Shown one piece after another: positions 7,860-17,323 of a stretch of 64,000 nucleotides of DNA. Made by a program: the position numbers and the translations under genes. The DNA comes from Variovorax paradoxus NBRC 15149 (GTDB taxonomy: Bacteria > Pseudomonadota > Gammaproteobacteria > Burkholderiales > Burkholderiaceae_C). How positions within the stretch are numbered: the first letter of the stretch is position 1; every line of letters starts with the position of its first letter. The stretch is taken from the NCBI RefSeq assembly GCF_001591365.1, contig NZ_BCUT01000001.1:1116001-1180000 (forward strand), given 5' to 3'. The notes under the pieces are model-generated. The model was not told the origin of the DNA and ran no database searches. It was given only the letters and a program-made list of their open reading frames with translations.

Positions 7860-9643
7860 ACCACGCTCCCAAGATAAGCCGCCTGCACGCGCTCGTCGGC
7901 GCGCACCGCCGACGGCACGCCCTCCACGAGCTTGGAGCCGAAGTTCATCACCACCAGACGGTCCACCAGTTTCATCACGAAGTCCATGTCGTGCTCGACG
8001 ATGAGGATGGTCACACCCTCCTCGCGCAGCTTGCGCAGCAGGTCGCCGAGCGCCATCTTTTCCTTGCGGCGCAGGCCCGCCGCGGGCTCATCGAGCACCA
8101 GCAGCACCGGGTCGGCGGCCAGCGCACGTGCGATTTCCAGGATGCGCTGAGTGCCCAGTGGCAGGCTGCCCGCGAGCTCGTGCGCGCGGTCGCCCAGGCC
8201 GATGCGGTCGAGCTGGCGCTGCGCCTCCTGCAGGATCTGCATCTCTTCCTTGCGGTCCAGCCGCAGGCCCGCCTTCAGGATGCCCGAGCGCGTGCGCGAA
8301 TGCGCGCCCAGCGCCACGTTGTCCAAGAGGCTCATGTGCGGCCTGAGCTTCACGTGCTGGAAGGTGCGCGCCAAGCCCAGCCGCGCCACCTGCCGCTGCG
8401 GCATGCCGGCGATGTCGTGGTCGAGAAAGCGCACCTGGCCCGCGCTCATCGGCAGCGTGCAGGTCAGCAGGTTGAACATGGTCGACTTGCCCGCGCCGTT
8501 GGGCCCGATCAGGCCCACGATCTCGCCCGCGTTCACTTCGAAGCTCACGTCGTTGACCGCCACCAGTCCGCCAAAGCGCTTGACCACGCCTTTCACCGAC
8601 AGCACCTGCGTGCCGCGCGCGGGCAGCTGACGGTGCGGCAGCGGATCGACCGCGGGCGCCTCGTGGCGCGAGGCAGCTTGCGTGCCGGCGCGGCGGCGCG
8701 TCCAGCGCCGCAGCAGGCCCATGAGGCCGCCGCGCGCGAAGTGCAGCAGCAGGATGAAGAGCGTCGCAAAGGCCACGGCCTCCAGCTGGCCCGCGCGCTG
8801 CGTGAGCATCGGCAGCACGTCCTGCAGGCCGTTCTTGAGCACCAGCACCAGCGCGGCGCCTACCAGCGCGCCGGCCAGCTGCCCGAGCCCGCCGGCCACC
8901 GCCATCAGCAGGTACTCGATGCTCGCGCGCACGTCGAAGGGCGACGGGCTCACGAAGCGGTTCATGTGCGCATAGAGCCAGCCCGCCAGCCCCGCGAAGA
9001 GCGCGGCCGTGACGAACAGCGTGAGCCGCACGCGGTAGGCGTCGGCCCCCACGCTCGCGAGCAGCGTGGCACCGCCGCGCAGTCCGCGGATCGCGCGCCC
9101 CGGCCGCGACTGCAGCAGGTTGTGGCTGAACAGGCAGGCCAGCCCGACCAGCACCCAGATCAGGTAGTACATCGACCGCGGATCGGCCAGCGACCAGCCC
9201 GCGATGCGTAGCGCCGGAATGTTCGACAGGCCCGTGTGGCGCCCGAGCGCATCGACATTGCCGAACAGCATCGCGATCGACAGGCCCCAGGCGATCGTGC
9301 TGAGCGGCAGGAAGTGCCCGCCCAGCCGCAGCGTGAGCATGCCGATGGCCAGCGCCGACAGGCCCGTGAGCAGCAGCGCGAACAAGAGGCCGATCCATGG
9401 CGACAGGCCCTGCGTGGTGGTGAGCCAGGCCGTGGCGTAGGCCGCGATGCCTACGAAGGCCGCCTGCCCGAACGAGGTCGCGCCGCCCACGCCGGTGAGC
9501 AGCACCAGCCCGAGCGCCACCAGCGCGCCGATGCCGATGTCGTTGAGCAGCGAGACCGTGAAGCTGCCCGCCACCGCCGGCACCAGGGCCAGCACGGCGA
9601 CCACCGCCGCGATCCATGCCGTGCGTTTGGAATTCGCGTTCAT
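7856..9643 (-). CDS. fused ABC permease-ATPase (LivM-LivG)
   Basis: A 595-residue fusion of two parts that are more often separate. Residues 1-310 form a LivM-like permease with about eight to ten membrane segments. A linker rich in Arg, Ala and Pro (about 311-345) leads to a LivG-type ATPase with Walker [10 protein letters not shown] at 380-388, a degenerate signature LPLGTQ, Walker [13 protein letters not shown] and LIVEHD. It overlaps livF and livH by ATGA on both sides. Such fusions are known in the family. Confidence 0.9.
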   Translation of the reverse strand: MNANSKRTAWIAAVVAVLALVPAVAGSFTVSLLNDIGIGALVALGLVLLTGVGGATSFGQAAFVGIAAYATAWLTTTQGLSPWIGLLFALLLTGLSALAIGMLTLRLGGHFLPLSTIAWGLSIAMLFGNVDALGRHTGLSNIPALRIAGWSLADPRSMYYLIWVLVGLACLFSHNLLQSRPGRAIRGLRGGATLLASVGADAYRVRLTLFVTAALFAGLAGWLYAHMNRFVSPSPFDVRASIEYLLMAVAGGLGQLAGALVGAALVLVLKNGLQDVLPMLTQRAGQLEAVAFATLFILLLHFARGGLMGLLRRWTRRRAGTQAASRHEAPAVDPLPHRQLPARGTQVLSVKGVVKRFGGLVAVNDVSFEVNAGEIVGLIGPNGAGKSTMFNLLTCTLPMSAGQVRFLDHDIAGMPQRQVARLGLARTFQHVKLRPHMSLLDNVALGAHSRTRSGILKAGLRLDRKEEMQILQEAQRQLDRIGLGDRAHELAGSLPLGTQRILEIARALAADPVLLVLDEPAAGLRRKEKMALGDLLRKLREEGVTILIVEHDMDFVMKLVDRLVVMNFGSKLVEGVPSAVRADERVQAAYLGSVV

Positions 9644-10695
9644 TGGTCCACCTCGTCTTCTTCCTCTTCGGCATGGGCCGCCATGAACGACCTGAGCATC
9701 AGCACCGGGATCAGCAGGCTGAACACGATCACGTCCTTCAGCGCCCCGCTCCAGAACGAGGCGAAGCTTTCCACCACGCCCACGGCGAGCGCGCCCACGG
9801 CCGTCATCGGGTAGCTCACGAGCCCACCGATGATCGCGGCCACGAAGGCCTTCAGGCCGATGATGAAGCCCGAGTCGTAGTACATGGTGGTCACCGGCGC
9901 GATCAGCACGCCGATGAGCCCGGCCAGCAGCGAGGCGCAGCCATAGGCCAGCAGCGCCGTGCGCACCGGCCGGATGCCGACCAGCCGCGCGCCCACGCGG
10001 TTGACGGCCGTGGCGCGCAGCGCCTTGCCCGCCACCGTGCGCTCGAACACCAGGAAGAAGAGGCCGCTCAGCACGATGGCCGCCCCCACCATCAGCACCA
10101 CCTGGCCGCTGACCGTGAAGCCGTCGCCCAGCGTGAACACCGCGCTGGTGAGCGGCGTGGTGCGCGAGCCTTCAGGGCCGAAGAACAGGAGCCCCAGGCC
10201 CGACAGCAGGAAGTGCAGCGCCAGCGAGACGATCAGCAGCACCAGCACCGAGGCATCCGCGATCGGCTGGAACACCACCCGCGCGAGCAGCGGCGCAATG
10301 GGCACCACCAGCAGCACGGCCACGGCAATGTGCACCGCCACCGGCACGCCGGGCCGAGCCGCCAGCCAGGCCAGCACACACGGAATCGCAGGCAGCACGC
10401 CCCACATCAGCAACGCCTTGGGAATGCGCGCGGCCTCGCCGCGCCGCAGCAGGCTGCCGATTTCCGTTGCCAGCGCGAGCGCCGCAAGCACGGCGACCAT
10501 GCCGATGGTCGGCGGTACACGGCCGGTCTCGAAGGCCGCAAGCGACAGCGCCGCGAAGGCCGCGATGTCGCCGAACGGCACGAAGACCACCCGCGTGACG
10601 GAAAAGATCAGCACCAGCCCGAGCCCGGCCAGCAGATAGACGGCACCGTTGGCCAGGCCATCGGTGACGAGAATCAGCGCCACGTCCCATGTCAT
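9640..10695 (-). CDS. livH: branched-chain-type ABC transporter permease LivH
   Basis: A 351-residue membrane protein with about eight hydrophobic segments, starting DVALILVTDGLANGAVYLLAGLGL as in LivH proteins. The family EAA-like loop is in the cytoplasmic region, and the tail is strongly acidic (EEEEDEVDQ). At 351 residues it is longer than typical LivH (about 300) because of an extra stretch near residues 60-135. It pairs with the LivM half of the next gene, whose start it overlaps by ATGA. Confidence 0.88.
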   Translation of the reverse strand: MTWDVALILVTDGLANGAVYLLAGLGLVLIFSVTRVVFVPFGDIAAFAALSLAAFETGRVPPTIGMVAVLAALALATEIGSLLRRGEAARIPKALLMWGVLPAIPCVLAWLAARPGVPVAVHIAVAVLLVVPIAPLLARVVFQPIADASVLVLLIVSLALHFLLSGLGLLFFGPEGSRTTPLTSAVFTLGDGFTVSGQVVLMVGAAIVLSGLFFLVFERTVAGKALRATAVNRVGARLVGIRPVRTALLAYGCASLLAGLIGVLIAPVTTMYYDSGFIIGLKAFVAAIIGGLVSYPMTAVGALAVGVVESFASFWSGALKDVIVFSLLIPVLMLRSFMAAHAEEEEDEVDQ

Positions 10696-10738
10696 GGAAA
10701 AGCCCCTCGCAATATCGTTGTTGTTGGAATGAAATGGT

Positions 10739-11902
10739 TCAAGGTGCGAGCTTCCACTGGCCGTTGTCGAGCTTGACGATCACGCGGGCGCGTTCGTCCA
10801 CGCCGTAGAGGCTGCCGGGCTTGAAACTGTAGACGCCGTGCGTGCCCACCACTTCCTTGGTGCTGAAGATGGCATCGCGCAGCGCGACGCGGAACTCGGC
10901 CGTGCCCGGCTCCGCCTTCTTCATGGCGCGCGAAGCGGCATCGGCAAACACCAGCCAGCCGTCGAAGGAATAGGCCGAGAAGGCATCGCTGGTGGGCGCG
11001 TTGTTGACCTTCTGGAACACCGCGCGGAAATCGGTCGCGATCTTCTTGGTCGGATGGCTGTCGGGCAGCTGCTCGGCCACGATCACCGGGCCGGTGGGCA
11101 TCAGCGCGTTCTGGCCCGCGGCACCGACCACGCGCACGAAGTCGGGGTTGATCAGCCCGTGCTGGCCGTACACGCCGCCCTTGTAGCCGCGCTCCTGCAG
11201 CGCAAGGAAGGGCAGCGCGCCCGGCGTGCCGGCGCCGCCGGTCATTACCGCGTCGGGCCGAAGCGCCACGATCTTCAGCACCTGCCCGGTCACCGAGGCA
11301 TCGGCGCGCGCATAGCGCTCGTTGCTCACCACCTTGATGCCGGCCTCGGGCGCGGCCTTCATCAGCGCGTTGTAGACCAGGTCGCCCCAGGCATCGGTGA
11401 AGCCGATGTAGCCCACGGTCTTGACGTTGTTGCGCTTCATGCGCTCGACCACCGCATCGATCATCAGCTGCGTGGGCTGCGCCACCGTCATGACCCAGGG
11501 GTTCTCGGCCGCATCGAGCAGGATGGGCGTGAGGCCGATCATCGGCACCTTGGCTTCCTTGCCGACCTGCGCCATGGCAATGGCGGCCGGCACGCCCGAG
11601 GTGCCCATCAGCACATCGACCTTGTCCTCCTCGATCAGCTTGCGTGCATTGCGCCCGGCCGTGGTGGGGTCGGAGCCGTCGTCCAGCACGATGAGCTGCA
11701 CCTTGCGGCCGTTGACTTCCGGCTTGTAGGCCAGCGCGGCCTGCATGCCCTTGGCATAGGGCACGCCCAGCGAGGAGTTGGGCCCCGACAACGACACGCT
11801 CAGGCCGACCTTGAGGTCGGCCGCCAGCACGCTCGCAACACCACAGGCGGTCAGCGCCGCGGCGATGGCACCGCGCGTCAAGGTCAGCATCAGGCTCTTC
11901 AT
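10739..11902 (-). CDS. ABC transporter substrate-binding protein (Peripla_BP_6), copy 1
   Basis: A 387-residue periplasmic binding protein with an N-terminal signal (AALTACGVASVLAADLKVG). Cleavage after VLA is likely; LTAC also resembles a lipobox. The mature part has the ligand-binding fold of LivJ-type proteins (GLSVSLSGPNSSLG...GRKVQLIVLDDGSDPTTAGRNARKL). It is closely related to the copies at 13757-14902 and 15236-16402. It probably captures an aromatic acid for the Liv system directly downstream. Confidence 0.9.
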   Translation of the reverse strand: MKSLMLTLTRGAIAAALTACGVASVLAADLKVGLSVSLSGPNSSLGVPYAKGMQAALAYKPEVNGRKVQLIVLDDGSDPTTAGRNARKLIEEDKVDVLMGTSGVPAAIAMAQVGKEAKVPMIGLTPILLDAAENPWVMTVAQPTQLMIDAVVERMKRNNVKTVGYIGFTDAWGDLVYNALMKAAPEAGIKVVSNERYARADASVTGQVLKIVALRPDAVMTGGAGTPGALPFLALQERGYKGGVYGQHGLINPDFVRVVGAAGQNALMPTGPVIVAEQLPDSHPTKKIATDFRAVFQKVNNAPTSDAFSAYSFDGWLVFADAASRAMKKAEPGTAEFRVALRDAIFSTKEVVGTHGVYSFKPGSLYGVDERARVIVKLDNGQWKLAP

Positions 11903-11945
11903 GTCGTAGCTCCGGTGAGATGGATGGAGAAAAGGAACGGAAAAC

Positions 11946-12413
11946 TCAGATGAACAGCTGGATCGCGGGCAAGGCGCGCGCGGCGTTGAGCAGGTCGATG
12001 CGCTTCTCGCGGATGGCCCAGCCCGTGGGCGTGCGCACGAGGTGGTGGCGGGCGGTGCCGGTCAGCAGGATCTGCGATTCGCCGCGCGCTTCGACGTAGA
12101 GGAAAGGCGTGCGCAGGCGGACCGCGCCGCTCGCTTCTTCCTCGATGCGCGAAGGCTGCAGCACATGCTGGCTGTGGCTCGCGGGATGCTGCGAATGGGC
12201 GCGCGGGTTCTTCAGGCGATCCACACGCAACTGCAGCAGCAGCCGGTCTTCGTAGGCAAGGGAGTTGTGCGAGAACGGATCGGCCTGCGCGGCGCCGAGC
12301 AGCGGTATCCAGTAGTGGCCGTCCTCGGTGAAGAGCGCCAGCCAGTCGTCGAAGCGCCGCTCGTCGAGCAAGGCGGCCTCATGCGCCACGAAATCGCGCG
12401 GATCGTCGTTCAT
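11946..12413 (-). CDS. Rieske aromatic oxygenase, beta subunit (second pair)
   Basis: A 155-residue small subunit with the SnoaL/NTF2-like fold of ring-hydroxylating dioxygenases (LLDERRFDDWLALFTEDGHYWIPL). It has no metal site and holds the alpha3-beta3 hexamer together. It overlaps the alpha gene by ATGA. It resembles the beta subunit at 22211-22699; both end in AVQLFI or AIQLFI, so the two pairs are likely duplicates. Confidence 0.9.
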   Translation of the reverse strand: MNDDPRDFVAHEAALLDERRFDDWLALFTEDGHYWIPLLGAAQADPFSHNSLAYEDRLLLQLRVDRLKNPRAHSQHPASHSQHVLQPSRIEEEASGAVRLRTPFLYVEARGESQILLTGTARHHLVRTPTGWAIREKRIDLLNAARALPAIQLFI

Positions 12414-13735
12414 GCCGCGGCCTCCATGCCCGCCACCATCGACTTCGCCCAGGCGCGGAACTGGTTGCGCATGAGCAGTTCGTTGGTGCCGTTGGTGGTG
12501 AGGGTCGATTGCGCGAGTTCAGCCGCGTCGTAATTGCGGTGCAGGCTCACCCATTCGTTGCCGCCCGCGCGCAGGCCCTGCTGGATGCTCTCGAACAGGT
12601 GCACGTCGTCATGCGCGACCACCGACATCGGCGAGAACACGAGCCGGTTGTAGTTCATCGCGCGTTCGAACAGCAGTTCGGGCGCGCCTGCCGCGCGGAA
12701 ACTCCAGGCTTCAATGAGCGTGCGGTCCGCGGCCAGCGGGCGGATCACGCGGATGGCCTGCGGCGAGCCCTTGACCGACAGGCTCGGATAGAAGACCGAG
12801 TTCTGCGGCGAGCGCTGCAGGATCTCGGCCGCGTGCTCCTCGCCATGGGCGGCGCGCATCGCAGCTTCGTACTCGGGCAGCTGGGCGTAGTTGGAGTGGA
12901 TGCTGAAGTTCACGCCCAGCACGCTGTGGCCATTGGCGAACACCCGCCCGCCCATCTTGTCGAAGAATTCGTAGCCGGATCCGAAGGGCAGGATCTGCTC
13001 CATTGCCATCGGCTTGGGGTCAGAAGGGGCATGGCCTTCCCACAGCGCCTCGGCCGCCTTGGTGGCCGACTCGTGCGTCGACATCGGATGCACCGTGTCG
13101 TTGATGTTCTCGAGATACATCTTCCAGTTGCAGTGGACGATGTTGCGCAGCACGCCGCCGCCCACCGTGAGCCGGCCCTCGGGCGAGCGGTCGACCATGT
13201 TGTCGATGGCGCCGAGCACCTCACCGAAGTAGTCTTCGAACGAGGGGCCGCTGTCCGCGAGCCGCACGAAGACGAAGTCGCGGTAGACCTTCACGTGCTT
13301 CACCACCGAGAGCCCCCGGCCCGACTCGCAGGCCTTGAGCTGCGTGCCCTCGTAGCCGTTCTTCAGCGGCACACCGAGCGGTGCGCCGTCGAGCTTGTAG
13401 GTCCAGGCGTGATACGGGCAGCGAAAGAAGCGGCCGGTGTTGCCGCATTCGTCGGTCACGAGCTGCGTGCCCTTGTGGGCGCAGCGGTTGTACATGACGT
13501 GCACCGCGCCGTCGGGCTGGCGCACCATGAGCAGCGGCCGGCCCGCAATGTCCTGCGCCACGAAGTCGCCCGGCTCCGGCACCTGGCTCGCGTGACCGAG
13601 ATAGACCCAGGTGTTCGCGAACAGGTGCTCCTGTTCGAGCGCGAAGATCTCCTCGCTCAGGTACAGGTCGCGGTGCACGCGGTCGTTCTGCACGAGCGCG
13701 GCGATGCGGTCCGGATGATGGCGGTAGCTGGTCAT
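12410..13735 (-). CDS. Rieske aromatic oxygenase, alpha subunit (second pair)
   Basis: A 441-residue catalytic subunit. The Rieske [2Fe-2S] ligands are Cys85, His87, Cys106 and His109 (CAHKG and CPYHAW). The mononuclear iron site is Asp213-x2-His216-x4-His221 (NDTVHPMSTHE), with Asp376 or Asp377 as likely third ligand. It is closely similar along its whole length to the alpha subunit at 22699-24012. No reductase gene is adjacent, so it probably uses the one at 24032-25024. The substrate is likely IAA or a downstream indolic or aryl acid. Confidence 0.9.
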   Translation of the reverse strand: MTSYRHHPDRIAALVQNDRVHRDLYLSEEIFALEQEHLFANTWVYLGHASQVPEPGDFVAQDIAGRPLLMVRQPDGAVHVMYNRCAHKGTQLVTDECGNTGRFFRCPYHAWTYKLDGAPLGVPLKNGYEGTQLKACESGRGLSVVKHVKVYRDFVFVRLADSGPSFEDYFGEVLGAIDNMVDRSPEGRLTVGGGVLRNIVHCNWKMYLENINDTVHPMSTHESATKAAEALWEGHAPSDPKPMAMEQILPFGSGYEFFDKMGGRVFANGHSVLGVNFSIHSNYAQLPEYEAAMRAAHGEEHAAEILQRSPQNSVFYPSLSVKGSPQAIRVIRPLAADRTLIEAWSFRAAGAPELLFERAMNYNRLVFSPMSVVAHDDVHLFESIQQGLRAGGNEWVSLHRNYDAAELAQSTLTTNGTNELLMRNQFRAWAKSMVAGMEAAA

Positions 13736-13756
13736 CGGCGGGCGCTCAGGTTTCTT

Positions 13757-14902
13757 TCAGGGGACCAGCTTCCACTGGCCCTTGTTCATCTGCACGATCA
13801 CCACGCCGCGCTGGTCGGAGCCATAGCGGTCGTCGGGCTTGAAGGTGTAGATGCCGTGCGTGCCCACCAGCTCGCGGGTGGCCACGATGGCGTCGCGCAG
13901 TGCGCTGCGGTACTGCGGAGTGCCCGGTTCGCCCTTGGTGCGCGAGGCGGCATCGGCCAGCAGCAGGTAGGCGTCGTAGGTGTAGGACGAGAAGGCATCG
14001 GTCGGCACCGCGCCGTTGACCTTCTGGTAGGCGCTGCGAAAGCCCATCGACACTTTCTTGATCGGGTTGCTGTCGGGCAACTGGTCGGCCACCAGCACGG
14101 GGCCGCTGGGCACCTGCAGGCCTTCGATGGAAGCGCCGCCCACGCGCACGAAGTCGGCGTTGATGAGGCCATGCGTGCCGTAGATCTTTCCCTTGTAGCC
14201 GCGCTCGGCCAGCGCGAGGTAGGGCAGCGCGCCGGGCGTGCCCGAGTTGCCGGCAAACACCGCATCGGGCCGCTGCGCGACGATCTTGAGCACCTGCCCG
14301 GCCACCGACGAATCGCTGCGCGCATAGCGCTCGTTCGCCACCACCTTGATGCCGGCCTTATCGGCGCTCTTCACGAGCGAGTCGTAGGCCAGGTCGCCCA
14401 GCGCGTCGGAGAAACCGATGAAGGCCACGGTCTTCACGCCGGACTTCTGCATGCGCTCGACCACGCCCGCGACCATGAGCTGGAATGGCTGCGACACGGT
14501 CACGGTCCACGCGCCTTCGGGGCCGGGGATGGTGACGGGCGTGGGCGAGATCAGCGGCGTGTTGAGTTCGCGCGCCACGGACGCAATGGCCATCGCGCCC
14601 GGCACGCCCGAGGTTCCGATCAGCACGTCGACCTTGTCTTCCACCACGAGCTTGCGCGCGTTGCGCCCGGCGGTGGTGGGGTCGGAGGCATCGTCGAGCA
14701 CGATCAGCTGGACCTTGCGGCCGCCGATCTCGGGATGCTCGGCAATGGCGGCCCGAATGCCCTTCTCGTACGGTACGCCCAGTGCAGCGACCGGGCCCGA
14801 GAGCGAGCTGATGAAACCGATCTTCAGGTCGGCCGCCATGGCTTGCGCGGTCGCGAGTGCTGCTGCGGTGAGTGCCAGGATTCGGGTCAGGTTCTGTTTC
14901 AT
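13757..14902 (-). CDS. ABC transporter substrate-binding protein, copy 2
   Basis: A 381-residue secreted binding protein with a clear signal peptide (cleavage after AMA, before ADLKIG). It shares most blocks with copies 1 and 3, such as SSLSGPVAALGVPYEKG and DDASDPTTAGRNARKL, and the tail NKGQWKLVP. It lies between the Rieske pair and a repeat-filled intergenic region. Probably an alternative receptor for the same Liv permease with different ligand preference. Confidence 0.9.
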   Translation of the reverse strand: MKQNLTRILALTAAALATAQAMAADLKIGFISSLSGPVAALGVPYEKGIRAAIAEHPEIGGRKVQLIVLDDASDPTTAGRNARKLVVEDKVDVLIGTSGVPGAMAIASVARELNTPLISPTPVTIPGPEGAWTVTVSQPFQLMVAGVVERMQKSGVKTVAFIGFSDALGDLAYDSLVKSADKAGIKVVANERYARSDSSVAGQVLKIVAQRPDAVFAGNSGTPGALPYLALAERGYKGKIYGTHGLINADFVRVGGASIEGLQVPSGPVLVADQLPDSNPIKKVSMGFRSAYQKVNGAVPTDAFSSYTYDAYLLLADAASRTKGEPGTPQYRSALRDAIVATRELVGTHGIYTFKPDDRYGSDQRGVVIVQMNKGQWKLVP

Positions 14903-14943
14903 TGTTGGTGCTCCAAGGTTGTTTTGCGCTGCTGTTCAGGGCG

Positions 14944-15155
14944 TGTGCACAGGCCACCGGGTACTCCCCTCCGCGAATGTCCTCCGCCTTCGGCTCCTCC
15001 TTGATTTCGCTGCGGGGAGCACCCGATGCCCTGTGCACGAGGACACGCTCTGGATGCACAGCTGATCAACGACCCCTCCGCACAACGCTCCCGTCGATGG
15101 GGTGCCTTGCGCAGCGAAATCAAGGAGGAGGCCGAAGGCCGGGGGACATTCGCGG
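14944..15155. repeat. compound inverted repeat filling the gap between two binding-protein genes
   Basis: The 333-base gap 14903-15235 has no gene. It holds nested repeats. About 25 bases at 14945-14969 (GTGCACAGGCCACCGGGTAC onward) recur inverted at 15014-15038 (GGGGAGCACCCGATGCCCTG onward). The 44 bases between them (14971-15014, with CCTTCGGCTCCTCC and TTGATTTCGCTGCG) recur inverted at 15110-15155. This is a multi-copy intergenic repeat type, folded into large hairpins. It may modulate mRNA stability or mark a recombination point. Confidence 0.7.
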
Positions 15156-15235
15156 AGCAAGGTACCCCGTCGGCGGGAGCGCGCCCCGAATGACCCGCAC
15201 CCGCACCGCGACGATCAAAAAAGCAAGCCGTCATA

Positions 15236-16402
15236 TCAAGGAACCAGCTTCCACTGCCCCTTCTCCAGCTTCACGACAACACGCGACCGTTCATCGGAGC
15301 CATAGCGGTCCGTCGGCTTGAAGTTGTAGACCGAGTGCGTGCCCACCAGCTCCTTGGTGCTCACGATGGCGTCGCGCAGCGCCAGGCGGAACTGCGGCGT
15401 GCCGGGCTCGGCCTTGGTGGCGAGTGCGCGCTGGGCCGCATCGAGGTACAGCAGCCAGGCATCGAAGGTGTAGGCCGAGAAGGCATCGGTCGGCGGTGCG
15501 CCGTTGGCCTTCTGGTAGGCCGCGCGGAATTCCATCGACACCTTGCGGATCGGGTTCTCGCTCGGCAGCTGCTCGGCCACGATCACGGGGCCGGTCGGCG
15601 CCAGCAGCCCTTCGACCGAGGCGCCGCCCACACGCACGAAGTCGGGGTTGATCAGTGCGTGCATGCCGTAGATCTGGCCCTTGTAGCCGCGCTCCGCGAG
15701 CGCCAGGTAAGGCAGTGCGCCCGGCGTGCCCGAGGTGCCGGTGATCACCGCGTCAGGACGCAGCGCCACGATCTTGAGCACCTGGCCGGTCACCGACGAA
15801 TCCGCGCGCGCATAGCGCTCGTTCGAGACGATCTTGATGCCTGCGGGCTCCGCGCTCTTTTGCAGCGCGTCGTAGACCAGGTCGCCCCAGGCGTCGGAAA
15901 AGCCGATGTAGCCGACCGTCTTCACCCCCGACTTCTTCATGCGCTCGACCACCGCGCTCACCATCAGCGGCGCGGGCTGCGGCAGCGTGACCATCCAGGC
16001 GCCCTCCTCGCCCGGCAGGTTGGCGTTGGCGATCGAGATCAGCGGCGTCTTCGTCTCGCGCGCCACGCCGGCAATGGCCAGCGCACCGGGCGAGCCTGCG
16101 GTGCCGATGATGACGTCGACCTTGTCCTCATCGATCATCTTGCGGGCATTGCGCGCGGCGGTGGACGGATCGGATGCATCGTCGAGCTGCACCAGCTGGA
16201 TCTTGCGGCCGCCGACATCCGCCTTGTAGGCGAGCGCGGCCTTCATGCCCTTCTCGTAGGGAATGCCGAGCGACGACACTGGTCCCGACAGCGACGTGAT
16301 GAAGCCGACCTTGAGATCGGCGGCCCACGCGCCCGCGGCGCTCAGGGCGCCAAAGGCCGCGGCAATGCCCGCGATGGCACGGAATCGGTTCAGGACTTTC
16401 AT
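15236..16402 (-). CDS. ABC transporter substrate-binding protein, copy 3
   Basis: A 388-residue secreted binding protein of the same LivJ-like family (signal peptide ending GAWA, then ADLKVGFITSLSGPVSSLG). It is nearest to copy 2 by eye. It is the first of the three copies in the direction of transcription, following SDR 16456-17178 after 53 bases. Three receptors for one permease suggest a widened ligand range (IAA and related indolic or aromatic acids). Confidence 0.9.
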   Translation of the reverse strand: MKVLNRFRAIAGIAAAFGALSAAGAWAADLKVGFITSLSGPVSSLGIPYEKGMKAALAYKADVGGRKIQLVQLDDASDPSTAARNARKMIDEDKVDVIIGTAGSPGALAIAGVARETKTPLISIANANLPGEEGAWMVTLPQPAPLMVSAVVERMKKSGVKTVGYIGFSDAWGDLVYDALQKSAEPAGIKIVSNERYARADSSVTGQVLKIVALRPDAVITGTSGTPGALPYLALAERGYKGQIYGMHALINPDFVRVGGASVEGLLAPTGPVIVAEQLPSENPIRKVSMEFRAAYQKANGAPPTDAFSAYTFDAWLLYLDAAQRALATKAEPGTPQFRLALRDAIVSTKELVGTHSVYNFKPTDRYGSDERSRVVVKLEKGQWKLVP

Positions 16403-16455
16403 GGCGATGCTCCAGAGGTGATGTTTTTGAACGGAACGAGTGAACGCGGTGATGA

Positions 16456-17178
16456 CTAGAGAGCAAGGCTGCCGACGCTGGTGCCGCCGCAGACGTAGAG
16501 CACTTGGCCCGTGATGAAGCTGCTGTCCGGGTCGGCGAAGAAACGCACGGCGCGTGCCACATCGGCCGATTCGCCAAGGCGCTTGACGGGCACGGAGGCG
16601 GCGAGTGCGCGTTCCTTCTCGCTGCCGGCCTCGACCACGTCGTAGAACATGTCGGTGCGGATCGGGCCCGGCGCCACCACGTTCACGGTGATGCCGTCCG
16701 CAGCGAGTTCGAGCGCCCAGGTGCGCGCCATGCCCAGCATGCCGGCCTTGGTCGCGGAGTAGCTGGTGCGCGTGGCCAGGCCGAGCGCGGCGCGCGACGA
16801 CAGCAGCACCACGCGGCCGAAGCGCTGCGCACGCATCGCAGGCAATGCGCCCTGCACCAGCTGGATCGCACAGCCCAGGTGCAGGTCGACCAGCGCATCG
16901 AGGTCGTCGAGCTTCACTTCGGGCAGCAAGGCCGCGCGGATCACGCCGGCGTTGTGGACGATGGTGGTCGGCGCAAAGCGATCGACCAGTTCGCGCACCG
17001 CCTCGCCGGTGGCGGCGCGGTCGCTCAGGTCGACCTCGATGCTGTGCAGCTTCGGGTGGTCGATGCCGGACTTGCGGCGTGCGAGCGAGATCACTTCGTA
17101 GCCCTGCGCGAGCAGGTCTTCGCAGATGGCCTTGCCAATGCCGGCGCTGCCGCCGGTGACTGCAGCTACCTTGTTCAT
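16456..17178 (-). CDS. SDR-family oxidoreductase
   Basis: A 240-residue classical SDR with TGGSAGIG (residues 8-15), HNAG in place of NNAG, a Ser-rich SSRA segment and the YSATK catalytic Tyr/Lys. It lies between the cyclase-family gene and binding protein copy 3. It could interconvert dioxindole/isatin-like alcohol-ketone pairs or a hydroxyacyl-CoA; this is inference from the cluster. Confidence 0.86.
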   Translation of the reverse strand: MNKVAAVTGGSAGIGKAICEDLLAQGYEVISLARRKSGIDHPKLHSIEVDLSDRAATGEAVRELVDRFAPTTIVHNAGVIRAALLPEVKLDDLDALVDLHLGCAIQLVQGALPAMRAQRFGRVVLLSSRAALGLATRTSYSATKAGMLGMARTWALELAADGITVNVVAPGPIRTDMFYDVVEAGSEKERALAASVPVKRLGESADVARAVRFFADPDSSFITGQVLYVCGGTSVGSLAL

Positions 17179-17199
17179 GCGCGCTCTCCCCGTGTTGCT

Positions 17200-17296
17200 C
17201 CCTCTCCCGCTTGCGGGAGAGGGTTGGGGTGAGGGTGACCCCTGAGGCCTTCGCAGGCCCCCTCATTCCCCGCCTTCTCCCGCGAGCGGGAGAAGG
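17200..17296. repeat. two REP-like palindromes in the SDR/cyclase gap
   Basis: CCCTCTCCCGC and GCGGGAGAGGG (17200-17223), followed by TTGGGGTGAGGG, is the widespread proteobacterial REP-type element. A second palindrome CCTTCTCCCGC/GCGGGAGAAGG is at 17273-17296. A third hairpin, GAGGCCTTCGCAGGCCCCCTC, lies between. Together they occupy the 145 bases between the two genes and may fold in the mRNA to limit 3'-to-5' decay. Confidence 0.8.
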
Positions 17297-17323
17297 AGCC
17301 AAAGCCAATGCGGGAACGGCGAG

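Noticed and set aside
12509..15004. 831-codon open frame on the plus strand
   Set aside because: It lies antisense to the Rieske pair and a binding-protein gene. Its product is rich in His, Arg, Val and Gly without any domain, as expected for the shadow frame of GC-rich genes.
15236..17308. 690-residue frame joining the third binding protein to upstream sequence
   Set aside because: The upstream half is a shifted reading of the SDR 16456-17178. A signal peptide starts cleanly at 16402.
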